A stretch of DNA of 64,000 nt from Neobacillus dielmonensis (GCF_000612665.1 NZ_HG942079.1:1-64000); one strand, 5' to 3'. Positions 25,756 through 34,635 are shown, numbered from the stretch's first letter. A program made the numbers and translations. The notes: generated by a model not told the origin, from the letters alone.

Positions 25756-26432
25756 TATTCTTTGTTTGGTATTTGCCAGTCGATTTCTTGTTTGCCTATT
25801 TTCCGGAGAAAGGCATTAGTCCGGGAAAAGGGCTTGCTGCCGAAGAAGCCGTTGTTAGCGGAGAAGGGACTAGGATGGGCAGATTTAATGATGAAGTGCT
25901 GCGGCGAGGTGATCAACTGCTGTTTTTGTTGAGCGAACTTACCCCATAGGATAAACACAACCGGAGTCTCCCGCTGGTTCAATGTTTCAATAATTCTGTC
26001 CGTAAATTGTTCCCATCCTAGGCCTTTATGGGAGTTAGGAGTGCCCGCCTGTACAGTTAGCACAGCGTTTAGCAGCAACACCCCCTGCTTAGTCCACTTC
26101 ACCAGAGAGCCATGATTAGGAATGTAACATCCCAAGTCACTTTGTAATTCTTTATAAATATTTTTCAATGATGGCGGGATGGTCACACCAGGTTTAACAG
26201 AAAAACTTAAACCCTGAGCTTGTCCAGGTCCATGGTAAGGATCCTGCCCGATAATCACCACTTTTGTATTCTCGTAAGAAGTATAATGGAGTGCATTAAA
26301 AATATCGTACATATCTGGATAGATTACCTTTGTTTGATATTCTTTCTTTAGAGCCTCTCTTAACCTTTGATAGTAGGGTTGTTTGAACTCATTTTCTAAT
26401 AGCTGAGCCCAATCATTTTTTAAAATAGCCAT
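25755..26432 (-). CDS. ung: Uracil-DNA glycosylase, family 1
   Basis: Ung excises uracil from DNA as the first step of base excision repair. All family-1 motifs are present: the catalytic Asp in [18 protein letters not shown] (about residue 65), LLLNAVLTV, and the C-terminal [13 protein letters not shown] loop with the catalytic His. ATG 26432 gives 225 aa, equal to the B. subtilis enzyme; GTG 26444 is an alternative with AGGAAA upstream. It ends at a REP-like repeat shared with the convergent gene. Confidence 0.95.
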   Translation of the reverse strand: MAILKNDWAQLLENEFKQPYYQRLREALKKEYQTKVIYPDMYDIFNALHYTSYENTKVVIIGQDPYHGPGQAQGLSFSVKPGVTIPPSLKNIYKELQSDLGCYIPNHGSLVKWTKQGVLLLNAVLTVQAGTPNSHKGLGWEQFTDRIIETLNQRETPVVFILWGKFAQQKQQLITSPQHFIIKSAHPSPFSANNGFFGSKPFSRTNAFLRKIGKQEIDWQIPNKE

Positions 26433-26746
26433 TGCTTGCCACACTCATTTCCTAAGTTGCTGAATATCACTATTATAAAAATGTATCCCCCCATGTATCA
26501 ATAGAATAGCTCAGTGTTTATATAATAGGATTAGAGGTTATCTAGCATTATAGAATAAATGGAGAGGAGACGGCGAAAAAAATTCCGATAATCCATTCCG
26601 GTCCACAAACTTCCACCAAATTGTCTATCCCTTCGTGCCTCCTCTTATTTAGTAATATGAGATATTTATTATCAAAAATGCAATGCAGGGTCTGCCCCCT
26701 GCTCTTTTTTTAACGCGTTAAAGCAGTGGGGGACAGGCCCCATTAT
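26433..26746. repeat. Intergenic region with REP-like palindrome at the RAYT 3' end
   Basis: The stretch before 26680 holds no recognisable gene. A degenerate core GGGTCTGCCCCC is at 26687-26698. TTAACGCGTTAAAGC plus GGGGGACAGGCCCC follow at 26711-26741. The second core ends six bases from the RAYT stop codon. Confidence 0.8.
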
Positions 26747-27280
26747 TTAACTAGATCCTAATACAAACTTTTGGTAGTTTTCTTTTTGGGGCTCAGGAAA
26801 GTTGGATAATAGTTTGGTGGTGTTTACATGGGGATCGGGTTCAGAGGTGAAAGCATGATAGCTGCTCCACGGGTAGTGTTCTGGGGCATCAACCATGTTT
26901 GCTTCAACAGGATTCATATGGATATATCTGCTGGCAACAACAAAATGGTGTAAGTCGTCAATAAGTGTCGCCCCATACCTTCCTTGGAAGACATGCCCTA
27001 CCTGTTCATGGCGCTTGTTGAAATATATCGCATAATGGAAGTTCACAGTTTTCATGATTTCTGTTGGTGGGTCATTAACGGTTTCTAGGAGGAGATGCAC
27101 ATGGTTGGTCATGAGGCAGTAGGAATGGAGATGATACGGATACAGACTTCGGGCCTCTTCTAGCAAATCCAAATAAGTACAAAAATCCTGTTCATCAAAA
27201 AAAATATCAGACTTACGATTTCCGCGGCATGTGACATGATACATCGCCCCCGGAAACCAAACACGATGCTTCCTTGCCAA
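26747..27280 (-). CDS. REP-associated tyrosine transposase (RAYT, Y1_Tnp/TnpA_REP)
   Basis: This 177-aa single-strand DNA nuclease belongs to the HUH superfamily (IS200-like, RAYT branch), which cuts and joins REP hairpins. It shows the RAYT N-terminus RVWFPGAMYHVTCRGNR, the HUH motif in CLMTNHVHLLLE (His-Val-His) and GHVFQGRYGATLID. The catalytic Tyr lies in SRYIHMNPVEA. TTG 27280 is chosen because it matches the family start and follows AGAGGTG; GTG 27289 is an alternative. No IS ends or accessory gene are present, as expected of a domesticated RAYT. REP-like palindromes lie directly on both sides (26728-26741; 27412-27426 and 27451-27465). It is the only transposase-type gene in the window. 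Confidence 0.88.
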   Translation of the reverse strand: MARKHRVWFPGAMYHVTCRGNRKSDIFFDEQDFCTYLDLLEEARSLYPYHLHSYCLMTNHVHLLLETVNDPPTEIMKTVNFHYAIYFNKRHEQVGHVFQGRYGATLIDDLHHFVVASRYIHMNPVEANMVDAPEHYPWSSYHAFTSEPDPHVNTTKLLSNFPEPQKENYQKFVLGSS

Positions 27281-27393
27281 AGAAAACACCTCTTTCCGAA
27301 ATTATTTAAGTACAATCAACAATATTCAACAGCCTCAGTCAATTTCCTTCCATTCAAAAAGAATATTTCTTGTGGGACCAACCCTCTACTAAG

Positions 27394-27480
27394 GTAATGC
27401 GTTAATCAGCTGGGGGCCTGTCCCCCACTATGATAAAGCGGTGTCGCACTGGGGGCCTGTCCCCCACCTTAGTAAAGCGC
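27394..27480. repeat. REP-like palindrome pair on the 5' side of the RAYT
   Basis: Two identical cores GGGGGCCTGTCCCCC (27412-27426 and 27451-27465) are 39 bases apart, with ATGCGTTAA and TAAAGCG arms. It lies between the RAYT start and the convergently placed LysR stop. Confidence 0.9.
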
Positions 27481-27499
27481 TATATCCAGCATGTCTGCG

Positions 27500-28387
27500 T
27501 CATTTTACGTCTCTGTTTTTGATAAAGTCTAGGAAGTTTGTGACGCTGGTTTTGTGGAAACGTTGGTTTTTTTTGACGAGCCATAGGTTTCTTTTGATAT
27601 GTATTTCATTGATGGTGATTTCTCGCAGGATTCCTTGTTTTAGTTCTCTGTCTACGGTTAGTCTTGGCAGGATGCTAATTCCTAGGCCAGCTTCTACGGC
27701 ACTTTTTATGGCTTGGGTGCTGCCTAATTCCATATAGTTTTCGATTTTCTCGAGGATTCCATGTTTTTTCAGCATACTATCCACGATGACCCTTGTACCG
27801 GAAATCGTTTCGCGCAAAATCATTCGTTCATTGATTAGTTCTTCTATATCAATTTGCCCTTCCCATTCGTGGTCAGGTGAACAAACAAGAATCAATTCAT
27901 CCTCTGCAAATTTTTCAACGATAAAACCACCATTGTCAAATATTCCTTCTACAAGTGCCAAGTCAATCACTTCATTTGCTAAATCTTCTATCACACCTGG
28001 CGTATTTTTTATGGTCAAAGACACCTTTATTTCAGGGTACTGTTTTTTAAAAAGCCCCAGCAAACTTGGAAGCAAATATTCTCCAATCGTTAAGGAGGCG
28101 CCAACATGAAGGGTTGTATGGTAGTCCCCCATCGCTTGCTTCATGACTTCCTTGGAACGATTAAAATCCCGAACAATTGATTTGGCAAAAGGATATAACA
28201 GTTTACCAGCCTCCGTTACCTTCATTTTTCCGTCCGTACGATCAAATAGTAAAGTTCCATAAAAGTCTTCAAGCTGATGGATTTGTCTTGTCACGGCAGG
28301 CTGAGATACATAGTTTAACCGGGCGGCCTGGCTTATGCTTCCTTCATCCACAACTAAACAAAAAAGTTTTAGGCTCTCAATGTTCAA
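27500..28387 (-). CDS. LysR-family transcriptional regulator
   Basis: This 295-aa LysR regulator has an N-terminal winged helix-turn-helix with GSISQAARLNYVSQPAVTRQ (about residues 17-36) and a periplasmic-binding-like effector domain (LHVGASLTIGEYLLP onward). The start is TTG 28387 behind a GGGGG tract, which gives the family-typical NIESLKLFCLV beginning. The gene is divergent from the chromate transporter pair. A 17-bp inverted repeat with the T-N11-A form lies between them, so it probably controls that pair and itself. Its ligand (chromate, sulfate or another anion) is unknown. Confidence 0.88.
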   Translation of the reverse strand: MNIESLKLFCLVVDEGSISQAARLNYVSQPAVTRQIHQLEDFYGTLLFDRTDGKMKVTEAGKLLYPFAKSIVRDFNRSKEVMKQAMGDYHTTLHVGASLTIGEYLLPSLLGLFKKQYPEIKVSLTIKNTPGVIEDLANEVIDLALVEGIFDNGGFIVEKFAEDELILVCSPDHEWEGQIDIEELINERMILRETISGTRVIVDSMLKKHGILEKIENYMELGSTQAIKSAVEAGLGISILPRLTVDRELKQGILREITINEIHIKRNLWLVKKNQRFHKTSVTNFLDFIKNRDVK

Positions 28388-28414
28388 ATGAAACAACCCC
28401 CTACCCATGTACAT

Positions 28415-28431
28415 ACTATACTAAATATAGT
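28415..28431. promoter_or_regulatory. Candidate LysR operator
   Basis: The perfect inverted repeat ACTATA-CTAAA-TATAGT contains a T-N11-A LysR box. It lies 28 bases from the LysR start, in the divergent intergenic region. Confidence 0.6.
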
Positions 28432-28600
28432 AACATACATTCGGTAGGGAGACCTCAAGGGTTATAAAGATTTGTTATACCCTATAATATTGTTGCAATT
28501 TACCCCTTGGACCATATCTGATAACTTAATAGATAGTTATCATCAAACTGGAGCGTACTGGTTTTTAGAAATAACCTACACGATTGAAAGAAGGATAAAC

Positions 28601-29224
28601 ATGAACGGTGAATGGACAAAATTATTACAACTATTTTGGACATTTTTTAAAATCAGCCCTGTGACATTTGGCGGTGGGTTTGCGATGATCCCTTTAATTG
28701 AGCGGGAAATTGTCGAAAAAAGAAAATGGCTGGACAGTGAAGATGTGACTGAGGTGTTTGCCCTATCGCAATCGGTACCGGGAGCCGTGGGGATCAACTC
28801 TGCATCATTTATCGGACATCGAGTTGGAGGAGTTAAAGGTGCATTGGCGGCCATGCTCGGTGTCTCGCTTCCAACGTTCTTCATCGTACTTGCTCTAGGC
28901 ATATCCTACTTTTTCATTCATGGCAATCCAAAACTAGAGGCAGCTTTTGTCTCCATCCGGGTCACAATCATAGCCATTATTGTATATGCAGCCATTCAAA
29001 CAGCAAGGACGGCCATTTTTGATAAAACCACCTTCCTCATTATGTTGGCGGGTGTTGTGGTCTTATTCTTCATCCACCCACTATTGGCCATTCTGCTTGG
29101 CGCTGTTACAGGGATGATTTCAGTCTTTTTAAAAAGGAAACTTGGGTACGAAGTACAACTGAAGCATGACAAGGCGAAAGACCCGGCCAATAACCCAGAT
29201 TATTTTATGGGTGCCGGAATTTAA
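28601..29224 (+). CDS. Chromate transporter, N-terminal half protein (short-chain CHR)
   Basis: This 207-aa membrane protein contains one CHR domain with about six helices. Family motifs are FFKISPVTFGGGFAMIPLIE near the N-terminus and FALSQSVPGAVGINSASFIG at about residue 60. Short-chain CHR proteins occur as two adjacent genes that together equal one long ChrA and export chromate, or act on related anions. ATG 28601 follows AAAGAAGGA. The second half gene starts 16 bases downstream. Confidence 0.88.
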   Translation: MNGEWTKLLQLFWTFFKISPVTFGGGFAMIPLIEREIVEKRKWLDSEDVTEVFALSQSVPGAVGINSASFIGHRVGGVKGALAAMLGVSLPTFFIVLALGISYFFIHGNPKLEAAFVSIRVTIIAIIVYAAIQTARTAIFDKTTFLIMLAGVVVLFFIHPLLAILLGAVTGMISVFLKRKLGYEVQLKHDKAKDPANNPDYFMGAGI

Positions 29225-29240
29225 ATCGGGGGACTGTTTC

Positions 29241-29783
29241 ATGGTATTGTGGCAACTGTTTCATACATTTTTTCTATTAGGATTTGTCTCTTTTGGCGGA
29301 GGATATGCGATGATTCCGCTGATTGAAACGGCCGCCACTAAGTATGGTTGGATGTCGACGGAACAATTGACCAATATGGTCGCCATCGCTGGGATGTCTC
29401 CAGGCCCCATTGCCGCCAACAGTGCCATCCTTGTTGGTTACTCGGCAGCAGGGATCTCAGGTGCTGTTACATCAGCTGTTGCAATCTTGCTGCCATCTAT
29501 TATTTTAGTCAGTGTCGTGGCATCTTTTTTTATAAAATTGCATCATCATTCTGTGGTGGAATCCATGTTTTATGGCTTAAAGCCGCTTGTTACCAGTTTA
29601 ATTATTTTTGCTGCGATAAAATTCGCCCAAGCTAATAACTTGGCGGTCTTTGATTTCTCTTTCCATTCCATCAGTTTGCTGCTCATCTTTGGATTATCAC
29701 TATTTGCTTTAATAAAGCTTCGGTGGAATCCTGTCTATGTCATTATTCTCTCTGGCTTAGTGGGCATTGCCCTATATTCTTAA
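29241..29783 (+). CDS. Chromate transporter, C-terminal half protein (short-chain CHR)
   Basis: This 180-aa partner CHR protein has LLGFVSFGGGYAMIPLIETA at the N-terminus and AIAGMSPGPIAANSAILVGY at about residues 52-71, then a run of hydrophobic helices. The start ATG follows GGGGGA 16 bases after the first half gene, so both are co-transcribed. Paired short CHR proteins are expected to form a heterodimer in opposite membrane orientations. Chromate is the known substrate of the family; here it is inferred. Confidence 0.87.
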   Translation: MVLWQLFHTFFLLGFVSFGGGYAMIPLIETAATKYGWMSTEQLTNMVAIAGMSPGPIAANSAILVGYSAAGISGAVTSAVAILLPSIILVSVVASFFIKLHHHSVVESMFYGLKPLVTSLIIFAAIKFAQANNLAVFDFSFHSISLLLIFGLSLFALIKLRWNPVYVIILSGLVGIALYS

Positions 29784-29836
29784 AGATTTTAAGAATATCC
29801 TATAATGAAGCATACTGCAGTGATGGAGGGATTAAG

Positions 29837-29992
29837 TTGGGATTTCTCGGCCTGTTTCAAAATAGATGTGAAATATGTAAACGGAAAACCAGCCCATTAA
29901 GAAAATACGTTAATGACAAGGGAAAAACTATAAAAGTGTGCATCCCCTGTTCAGAATATGCAGAACGCAGAGCCTTTCGGCTGAAAAGATAG
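29837..29992 (+). CDS. Small zinc-ribbon-like protein (51 aa)
   Basis: The frame starts at TTG 29837 behind TGGAGGGATTAAG. It encodes a basic 51-aa protein with two CxxC pairs, NRCEICKRK and VCIPCSEY, separated by about 20 residues. This is the spacing of a small zinc ribbon. The C-terminus is Arg-rich (ERRAFRLKR), suggesting nucleic-acid binding. It stops at a REP-like repeat. Family not recognised. Confidence 0.6.
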   Translation: MGFLGLFQNRCEICKRKTSPLRKYVNDKGKTIKVCIPCSEYAERRAFRLKR

Positions 29993-30020
29993 GGGGACCG
30001 TCCCCCACTTAGGTACAGCA
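29990..30020. repeat. REP-like palindrome (single core)
   Basis: GGGGGACCGTCCCCC at 29992-30006 directly follows the stop codon of the zinc-ribbon-like gene. Confidence 0.8.
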
Positions 30021-30106
30021 TAGATGCGACAGTGCGTAATCGAACATAGAGGTAGATGCGCGTGCTAGATACTTTTTGCTTTTGGGAGCACACTCTATTA
30101 GTTTGG

Positions 30107-30277
30107 TTAACCCTGAAGAATTGTTATCTCATTTTCGGCTTCCACCATTCGCCCAAACCGATATCCTTCAATCAGGACATGCCGCTCATGTTCAGTTAAC
30201 TGGCGGTTCCATTTCTGTTCCAAATAGAAAATCACTTCATTATACAATGGCTGGGCATATTCAAAAGGGTGTCTCAT
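30107..30277 (-). CDS. Small hypothetical protein (56 aa)
   Basis: This 56-aa soluble protein begins MRHPFEYAQPLYNEVIFYLE with ATG 30277 behind AAGGAGG. It continues with a helical, charged segment (QLTEHERHVLIEGYRFGRM). No family is recognised. The strong ribosome site and codon pattern support translation. Confidence 0.6.
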   Translation of the reverse strand: MRHPFEYAQPLYNEVIFYLEQKWNRQLTEHERHVLIEGYRFGRMVEAENEITILQG

Positions 30278-30410
30278 AACAAAAACCTCCTTCACATCCA
30301 ATATCCCCAATTATCTCCTGCTAAACTAACTTTATACTTCCCTATCAAAACAATATGCAAAACGTTCTTAAGAAGTGACTATAGCCTTGAGAATATGCCT
30401 CATTCCCCAA

Positions 30411-30507
30411 CATGGTAAAGCGTTAATTCGCCGGGGGACAGTCCCCCATTCTAGTAACGTGTTAAAGTGTGTGTAAGGGGGCTGTCCTCGACACCCCCCC
30501 TTTTTGA
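30411..30507. repeat. REP-like palindrome pair before fxsA
   Basis: The core GGGGGACAGTCCCCC lies at 30433-30447 with a CGTTAATTCG arm. A decayed second core (AGGGGGCTGTCC...CCCCCC) lies at 30476-30502. Confidence 0.8.
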
Positions 30508-30509
30508 TA

Positions 30510-30896
30510 TTATTTGATTATTTTTATATTACCGTTGGTTATTCTCTTTTTTATGATTCGCAGCATGTACCGTTTGATGAATTTTCGTGTTGGTGGAAAT
30601 AGCATGAGAAATCCAGTAATATCGCTGATAAAACCAGGCGTTAGCAGAAGGGTTCCGCCAATTAGGATACATATTCCATCTAGAACGGCATCGCCAGGCA
30701 TTTGTCCATTCTGCAGCTGAGTCTGGACGGTTCTTAGTGCTTGGAGCCCTTCACGTTTTGCCAAATAAGCGCCGAGAATGCCTGTTAAAATGATCAGCAT
30801 GACGGTGAGCCACACACCGAATAATTTACCGGAAACCATCAACAGCCCGATCTCTGCCGCAGGTACAGCAATAATGAAGAATAATAAATAACGCAT
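30510..30896 (-). CDS. fxsA: FxsA-family membrane protein
   Basis: This 128-aa protein has three or four membrane helices and the FxsA signature. An N-terminal AVPAAEIGLLM helix is followed by LTGILGAYLAKREGLQALR, then GGTLLLTPGFISDITGFLML and a basic C-terminus. E. coli FxsA influences exclusion of phage T7 by F-plasmid; its cellular role is unknown. ATG 30896 is preferred, six bases after AAAGGAG. Confidence 0.85.
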   Translation of the reverse strand: MRYLLFFIIAVPAAEIGLLMVSGKLFGVWLTVMLIILTGILGAYLAKREGLQALRTVQTQLQNGQMPGDAVLDGICILIGGTLLLTPGFISDITGFLMLFPPTRKFIKRYMLRIIKKRITNGNIKIIK

Positions 30897-30902
30897 AGGC
30901 AT

Positions 30903-31940
30903 CTCCTTTTAATTGTAAAATGGTGGTACCCCCATTAAGCCGGCTGAATGAGCGCTTTTCGATACCAGATACATCCCCTATTGCAAGCCAAACCGACTAA
31001 AAAACTGGCGCTTCTATTGTTTCTTATTATCATGGGTAATCCTTAAGTTTTCATTAATTATCCAGGGCTTATCCAGCTATTCAGAGCCCTTTTTGTAGTT
31101 ATCACCATGCAATTTTTACGAAGGACCGCTTTTTTTCATAATATTGGAATAGCCAAAATGGTTACTGCCAGCTAGAATCTACTCAACAAGTATCCAATTA
31201 TAATATCCAAAAAAAATATAAGAGTGAAATAGATGGTAAATACTTCATCACGTGTCCGCTTGGATAACTGTCCCCAGAAAATATCAATTAAGCAAGAAGT
31301 TTGGGCCGGCACCGGTGAAAAACCTGTTTAAAAGTTTGGGATAACATGGCTGAGTCAATGATAAAGCCTTTTGACTATGATGATGAAGAACCTTCTAACC
31401 AAAGAAAATAGCAACCACTCTAATGACCATAACAACAGGATAAGAACCAATAAAGGTTAACCATTTCATAACTTTTGTGACCCATTGGGGTTGCCATTTT
31501 TATCGCAGGAATAACAGTGCTGTCAAAATTAATGAAGCGGTAAAAAGGAAACCACACAACTAAACTAGACATAAAAGCAATAACTAGATGTATTTAAGAC
31601 TATGAACATGTCCTAGGTAAGTCATTTGGACTTGGACTTACTACTAGTAAATGCGAAATTAAATTAAAAAGTAACTGAACACATGCTCATTGGCCGGAGG
31701 TGACCCACTTAATAACTTTCCAATACTTTCCCTCTTATCATACCTGACTTTGGACGGACAACCAAACATAATCGGATAAACTTCTGTTCCACTTTTAAGC
31801 AGAGGGGAGTGGCCCTAACCGCTTTAAAGAGTTAATTTGCTAAGTGTTGTTCTTAATATTTTTTAAATATTCGTTCAACTTATTTACATATATTGGAATT
31901 AATTTTATACTTTTTAATATAGGATTTTTGAAAGGGAGGT
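30903..31940. other. 1-kb stretch without intact genes; possible decayed membrane-protein gene on the minus strand
   Basis: No frame longer than about 60 codons fits. On the minus strand, short hydrophobic stretches in different frames, such as VMKWLTFIGSYPVVMVIRVV (about 31390-31480) and FTLIFFLDIIIGYLL (about 31180-31245), look like remains of a multi-helix membrane protein broken by frameshifts. I cannot name the family. The last ~100 bases form the AT-rich promoter region of the oxidoreductase gene. Confidence 0.4.
31064..31095 (+). terminator. Isolated terminator-like hairpin
   Basis: AGGGCT and AGCCCT pair before TTTTTG. No intact plus-strand gene precedes it, so it may be a relic of the decayed region. 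Confidence 0.4.
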
Positions 31941-31946
31941 ATGGGC

Positions 31947-33806
31947 ATGATTGGTGGATACGCTGGCAAGATGTTGTTTGTGAATTTAACTGATGGCACC
32001 TTGGAAGAGCAGGAACTAACGGATGAATTAGCTGAGAACTTTATAGGTGGTTACGGAATCGGTGCGAAAGTACTCTATGAAAGGATGCCAGCAGGAGCCG
32101 ACCCACTCGGGCCAGATAGTATGATTGGATTTGTGACCGGGCCATCTAATGGCACGAATGCCTTCTTTGGAGGCCGATACAGTGTGGTCCATAAATCTCC
32201 AATCAGCGGCGGCTGGAATGATTCCAACTCCGGCGGCTACTTTGGTCCTGAACTCAAAAAAGCAGGCTATGATGCCGTCTTCGTTTCCGGAATCTCCGAC
32301 AAACCCGTCTATCTTTGGATTAACGACGGAAAAGCACAAATAAAAGATGCCACACATTTATGGGGACGAGACACAAAAGAAATATGGGAGGACCTAAAAC
32401 TAGAAACCGGAGAACCCAAATTACGTATATTAGCCATTGGACGAACAGGTGAAAACGTTTCGCTACTCGCCTGCCCCATCAATGATGGTCACCGTGCACC
32501 CGGACGGGGAGGAAGCGGCGCCATTATGGGATCAAAAAAATTGAAAGCGATCGCGGTTCGCGGCACCGGAACCGTTCCTGTCGCAGATCCCAAGCGCATT
32601 CAAGATTTGAACAAACGAGTGGGCGCCACGATGAAGGCAAGCCCAATTGGAAAAGCCTTCGGCGCAATGGGCACCGGCAGCACAACACCGGCCTCTGCGT
32701 TAAGCGGCGACTCTCCCGTTAAAAACTGGGGCGGAGTCGGTATCCTTGATTTTGGCATAGAAAATGTTCAAAAAGTTGGCTCCGCCGAAATGGATAAGTA
32801 TAAAACACGAAAATATGCCTGTTCCCGGTGCCCATTAGGCTGTGGTGCCGAATATGAAGTCAACGACGGAAAATACCCAGTCGGAAAAACTGACCGGCCA
32901 GAATACGAAACAGCGGCCGCCTTCGGCTCGACTCTCCTCAACTACGATACCGCTTCGATCCTGAAGTGTAACGAAATGTGCAATCAATACGGAATCGATA
33001 CCATTTCTGCCGGAATGACAATTGCTTGGGCAATGGAATGCTATAGTGAAGGAATACTGACTCGGGAAGAATTGGATGGAATTGATTTAACTTGGGGGAA
33101 CGGCGACGCGATCGTGGCCATCCTGCAAAAAATGTGTGATGGCGAGGGTTGCGGTGCTATTTTAGCGAATGGTTCAGCCTATGCAGCCAATGAGTGGGGC
33201 AAAGGCGAGCAATTCCTGCAAACCGCCTCCGGAATTGAACTGCCAATGCATGACCCGAGGTTTGCACCAGGACTGGCCAGAACCTATCAATACGATCCAT
33301 CACCAGGCCGCCACGTGAAAGGCGGGTTAGGCTCTCTGCAAATGGCAGGAGAAGAAAAACAAGATAAATACGATTATCGCGGCACCGGGGCTCTTGACCT
33401 GGCACTCACCACCCATACCGAGGTCCTAAACAGCATGGGGCTCTGTATGTTTGGGGAAATGGTATCCCCACCTGGGGTCCATAATGAATATATTGAAGCC
33501 TTAACTGGAATGACCTTTAACGATGCCGATCAATACACGACTGGCCTTCGCATCCTTAATATGCGCCATGCCTTTAATGTCCGAGAAGGAATTAAGCCGT
33601 CAGACCTGACGATTTCAGCACGAGCTGTTGGCAAGCCTGCTCTTACCGCCGGCCCTCTTGCAGGGGTATCCATTGATACGGATTTGCTAGCCCGCAATTT
33701 CTTTGAATCCGCCAATTGGGACTTTGAAACGGGCAAGCCGGCACGCGAGCTGCTGGAAAATATCGGCCACTTAGAAGAGGTAATCAAAGATTTATATGGA
33801 GCCTAG
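31947..33806 (+). CDS. aor: Aldehyde:ferredoxin oxidoreductase (tungstopterin AOR family)
   Basis: This 619-aa enzyme would oxidise aldehydes to acids (or reduce acids) with ferredoxin, using a tungsten or molybdenum bis-pterin and one [4Fe-4S] cluster. The N-terminal AOR domain contains GGYGIGAKVLYERMP and NDGHRAPGRGGSGAIMGSKK. Cluster ligands are CSRCPLGC (about residue 295) and a distal Cys in LNSMGLCMF. The length matches archaeal and bacterial AOR. ATG 31947 is chosen, seven bases after GGGAGG. A MoaD/ThiS-like gene follows, consistent with cofactor supply. No ferredoxin or NADH-coupling subunit is adjacent. Confidence 0.9.
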   Translation: MIGGYAGKMLFVNLTDGTLEEQELTDELAENFIGGYGIGAKVLYERMPAGADPLGPDSMIGFVTGPSNGTNAFFGGRYSVVHKSPISGGWNDSNSGGYFGPELKKAGYDAVFVSGISDKPVYLWINDGKAQIKDATHLWGRDTKEIWEDLKLETGEPKLRILAIGRTGENVSLLACPINDGHRAPGRGGSGAIMGSKKLKAIAVRGTGTVPVADPKRIQDLNKRVGATMKASPIGKAFGAMGTGSTTPASALSGDSPVKNWGGVGILDFGIENVQKVGSAEMDKYKTRKYACSRCPLGCGAEYEVNDGKYPVGKTDRPEYETAAAFGSTLLNYDTASILKCNEMCNQYGIDTISAGMTIAWAMECYSEGILTREELDGIDLTWGNGDAIVAILQKMCDGEGCGAILANGSAYAANEWGKGEQFLQTASGIELPMHDPRFAPGLARTYQYDPSPGRHVKGGLGSLQMAGEEKQDKYDYRGTGALDLALTTHTEVLNSMGLCMFGEMVSPPGVHNEYIEALTGMTFNDADQYTTGLRILNMRHAFNVREGIKPSDLTISARAVGKPALTAGPLAGVSIDTDLLARNFFESANWDFETGKPARELLENIGHLEEVIKDLYGA

Positions 33807-33878
33807 TACATTTTGTTGCTTCATAAACAGTTATTCAGCATTCATTAATGCAAGGGAATTATGCTAGGGAGTGAGCCA

Positions 33879-34127
33879 ATGATTATCCATTATTATTATT
33901 TTGGAGTCCCCATCCCCTCCTTAACTCATGAGAAACAAGCGGTGGAAATACCTTCTGGCACCACCATTGACCAGCTCATGAAAGTGATAGGTGAAACGAT
34001 TGAAGACTCCGCAAGTGAGTTTTTAAATAAAGCATCCTTTCTCGTCAATAAAATGGGGGCCAAAAGAGAGGCTGTCTTAAAGGACGGCGATGAAGTGGTC
34101 ATCTTGTATCCCATAGGGGGAGGTTAA
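33879..34127 (+). CDS. MoaD/ThiS-family sulfur carrier protein
   Basis: This 82-aa beta-grasp protein ends in the diagnostic di-glycine tail (ILYPIGGG). VEIPSGTTIDQLMKVI and LKDGDEVVIL match MoaD-type proteins, which carry the thiocarboxylate used to build the pterin dithiolene. It starts at ATG 33879 behind AGGGAGTGAG and follows the AOR gene by 72 bases. This is a common pairing for tungsten enzymes. A tungstopterin-specific role is inferred. Confidence 0.85.
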   Translation: MIIHYYYFGVPIPSLTHEKQAVEIPSGTTIDQLMKVIGETIEDSASEFLNKASFLVNKMGAKREAVLKDGDEVVILYPIGGG

Positions 34128-34150
34128 TCGGGAAATGCTTGTATGGTTAT

Positions 34151-34178
34151 GGTTGCCTTATATAGGCAACCTACTTTT
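34151..34178 (+). terminator. Terminator of the AOR-MoaD operon
   Basis: GGTTGCCT and AGGCAACC pair around TATAT, followed by a T-rich tract. Confidence 0.8.
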
Positions 34179-34429
34179 ATTCTGTCATTTTGCTCACCCT
34201 GATAAATGCTTTGACAATTAATCCAGGTCATTTAGGGTAACCAAACCGTTTTGGAAAACTGCTCATCGATGACAAGCTTTTGACCCATGTCTTGACTCAT
34301 GTCCGATTCGAATACTAAAGAACATTTCTTTCATTTCCTTGCTATCATCCTTTCTTTCTCCAAATCAAACATACAACCTTGAATCTTCTAAAGTCTTTTT
34401 ACTATCATATTCAATCATCCCCTCATTCT

Positions 34430-34635
34430 CTACTAGCTCCTTGCAACTTGATTCAATTCGTCCTGCAATTTATTTAAATTGGCTGTTAGAAACATCCACA
34501 AGCATGGTTATTGTAAAAAAATCCCGTAAAATCGTTTGGCTGATTTAATTTTGGTCAAGACGGTCGGTATACGGGTAAAAACTCCGACTTTGTCCTTCGC
34601 AATTACACTTACAACTGCACGTCTGCTTACCATTG
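34430..34635 (-). pseudogene. Decayed ACT-domain (UPF0237-like) gene
   Basis: Behind GAGGTGGAAGCA, ATG 34632 opens a frame reading VVSVIAKDKVGVFTRIPTVL, the start of an ACT-domain regulatory protein. The expected continuation appears in another frame as ISQTILRDFFTITMLVDVSN, and a third piece as NLNKLQDELNQVA. The segment that normally joins the first two blocks is deleted. At least two frame changes mean it cannot make a normal product. Downstream sequence to about 34200 holds no intact gene. It lies immediately after a glycine riboswitch. Confidence 0.75.

Noticed and set aside
26747-27280. The RAYT gene as a complete IS200/IS605 insertion sequence
   Set aside because: No tnpB, no element ends and no target duplication are visible. 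The sequence fits the RAYT branch rather than a mobile IS.
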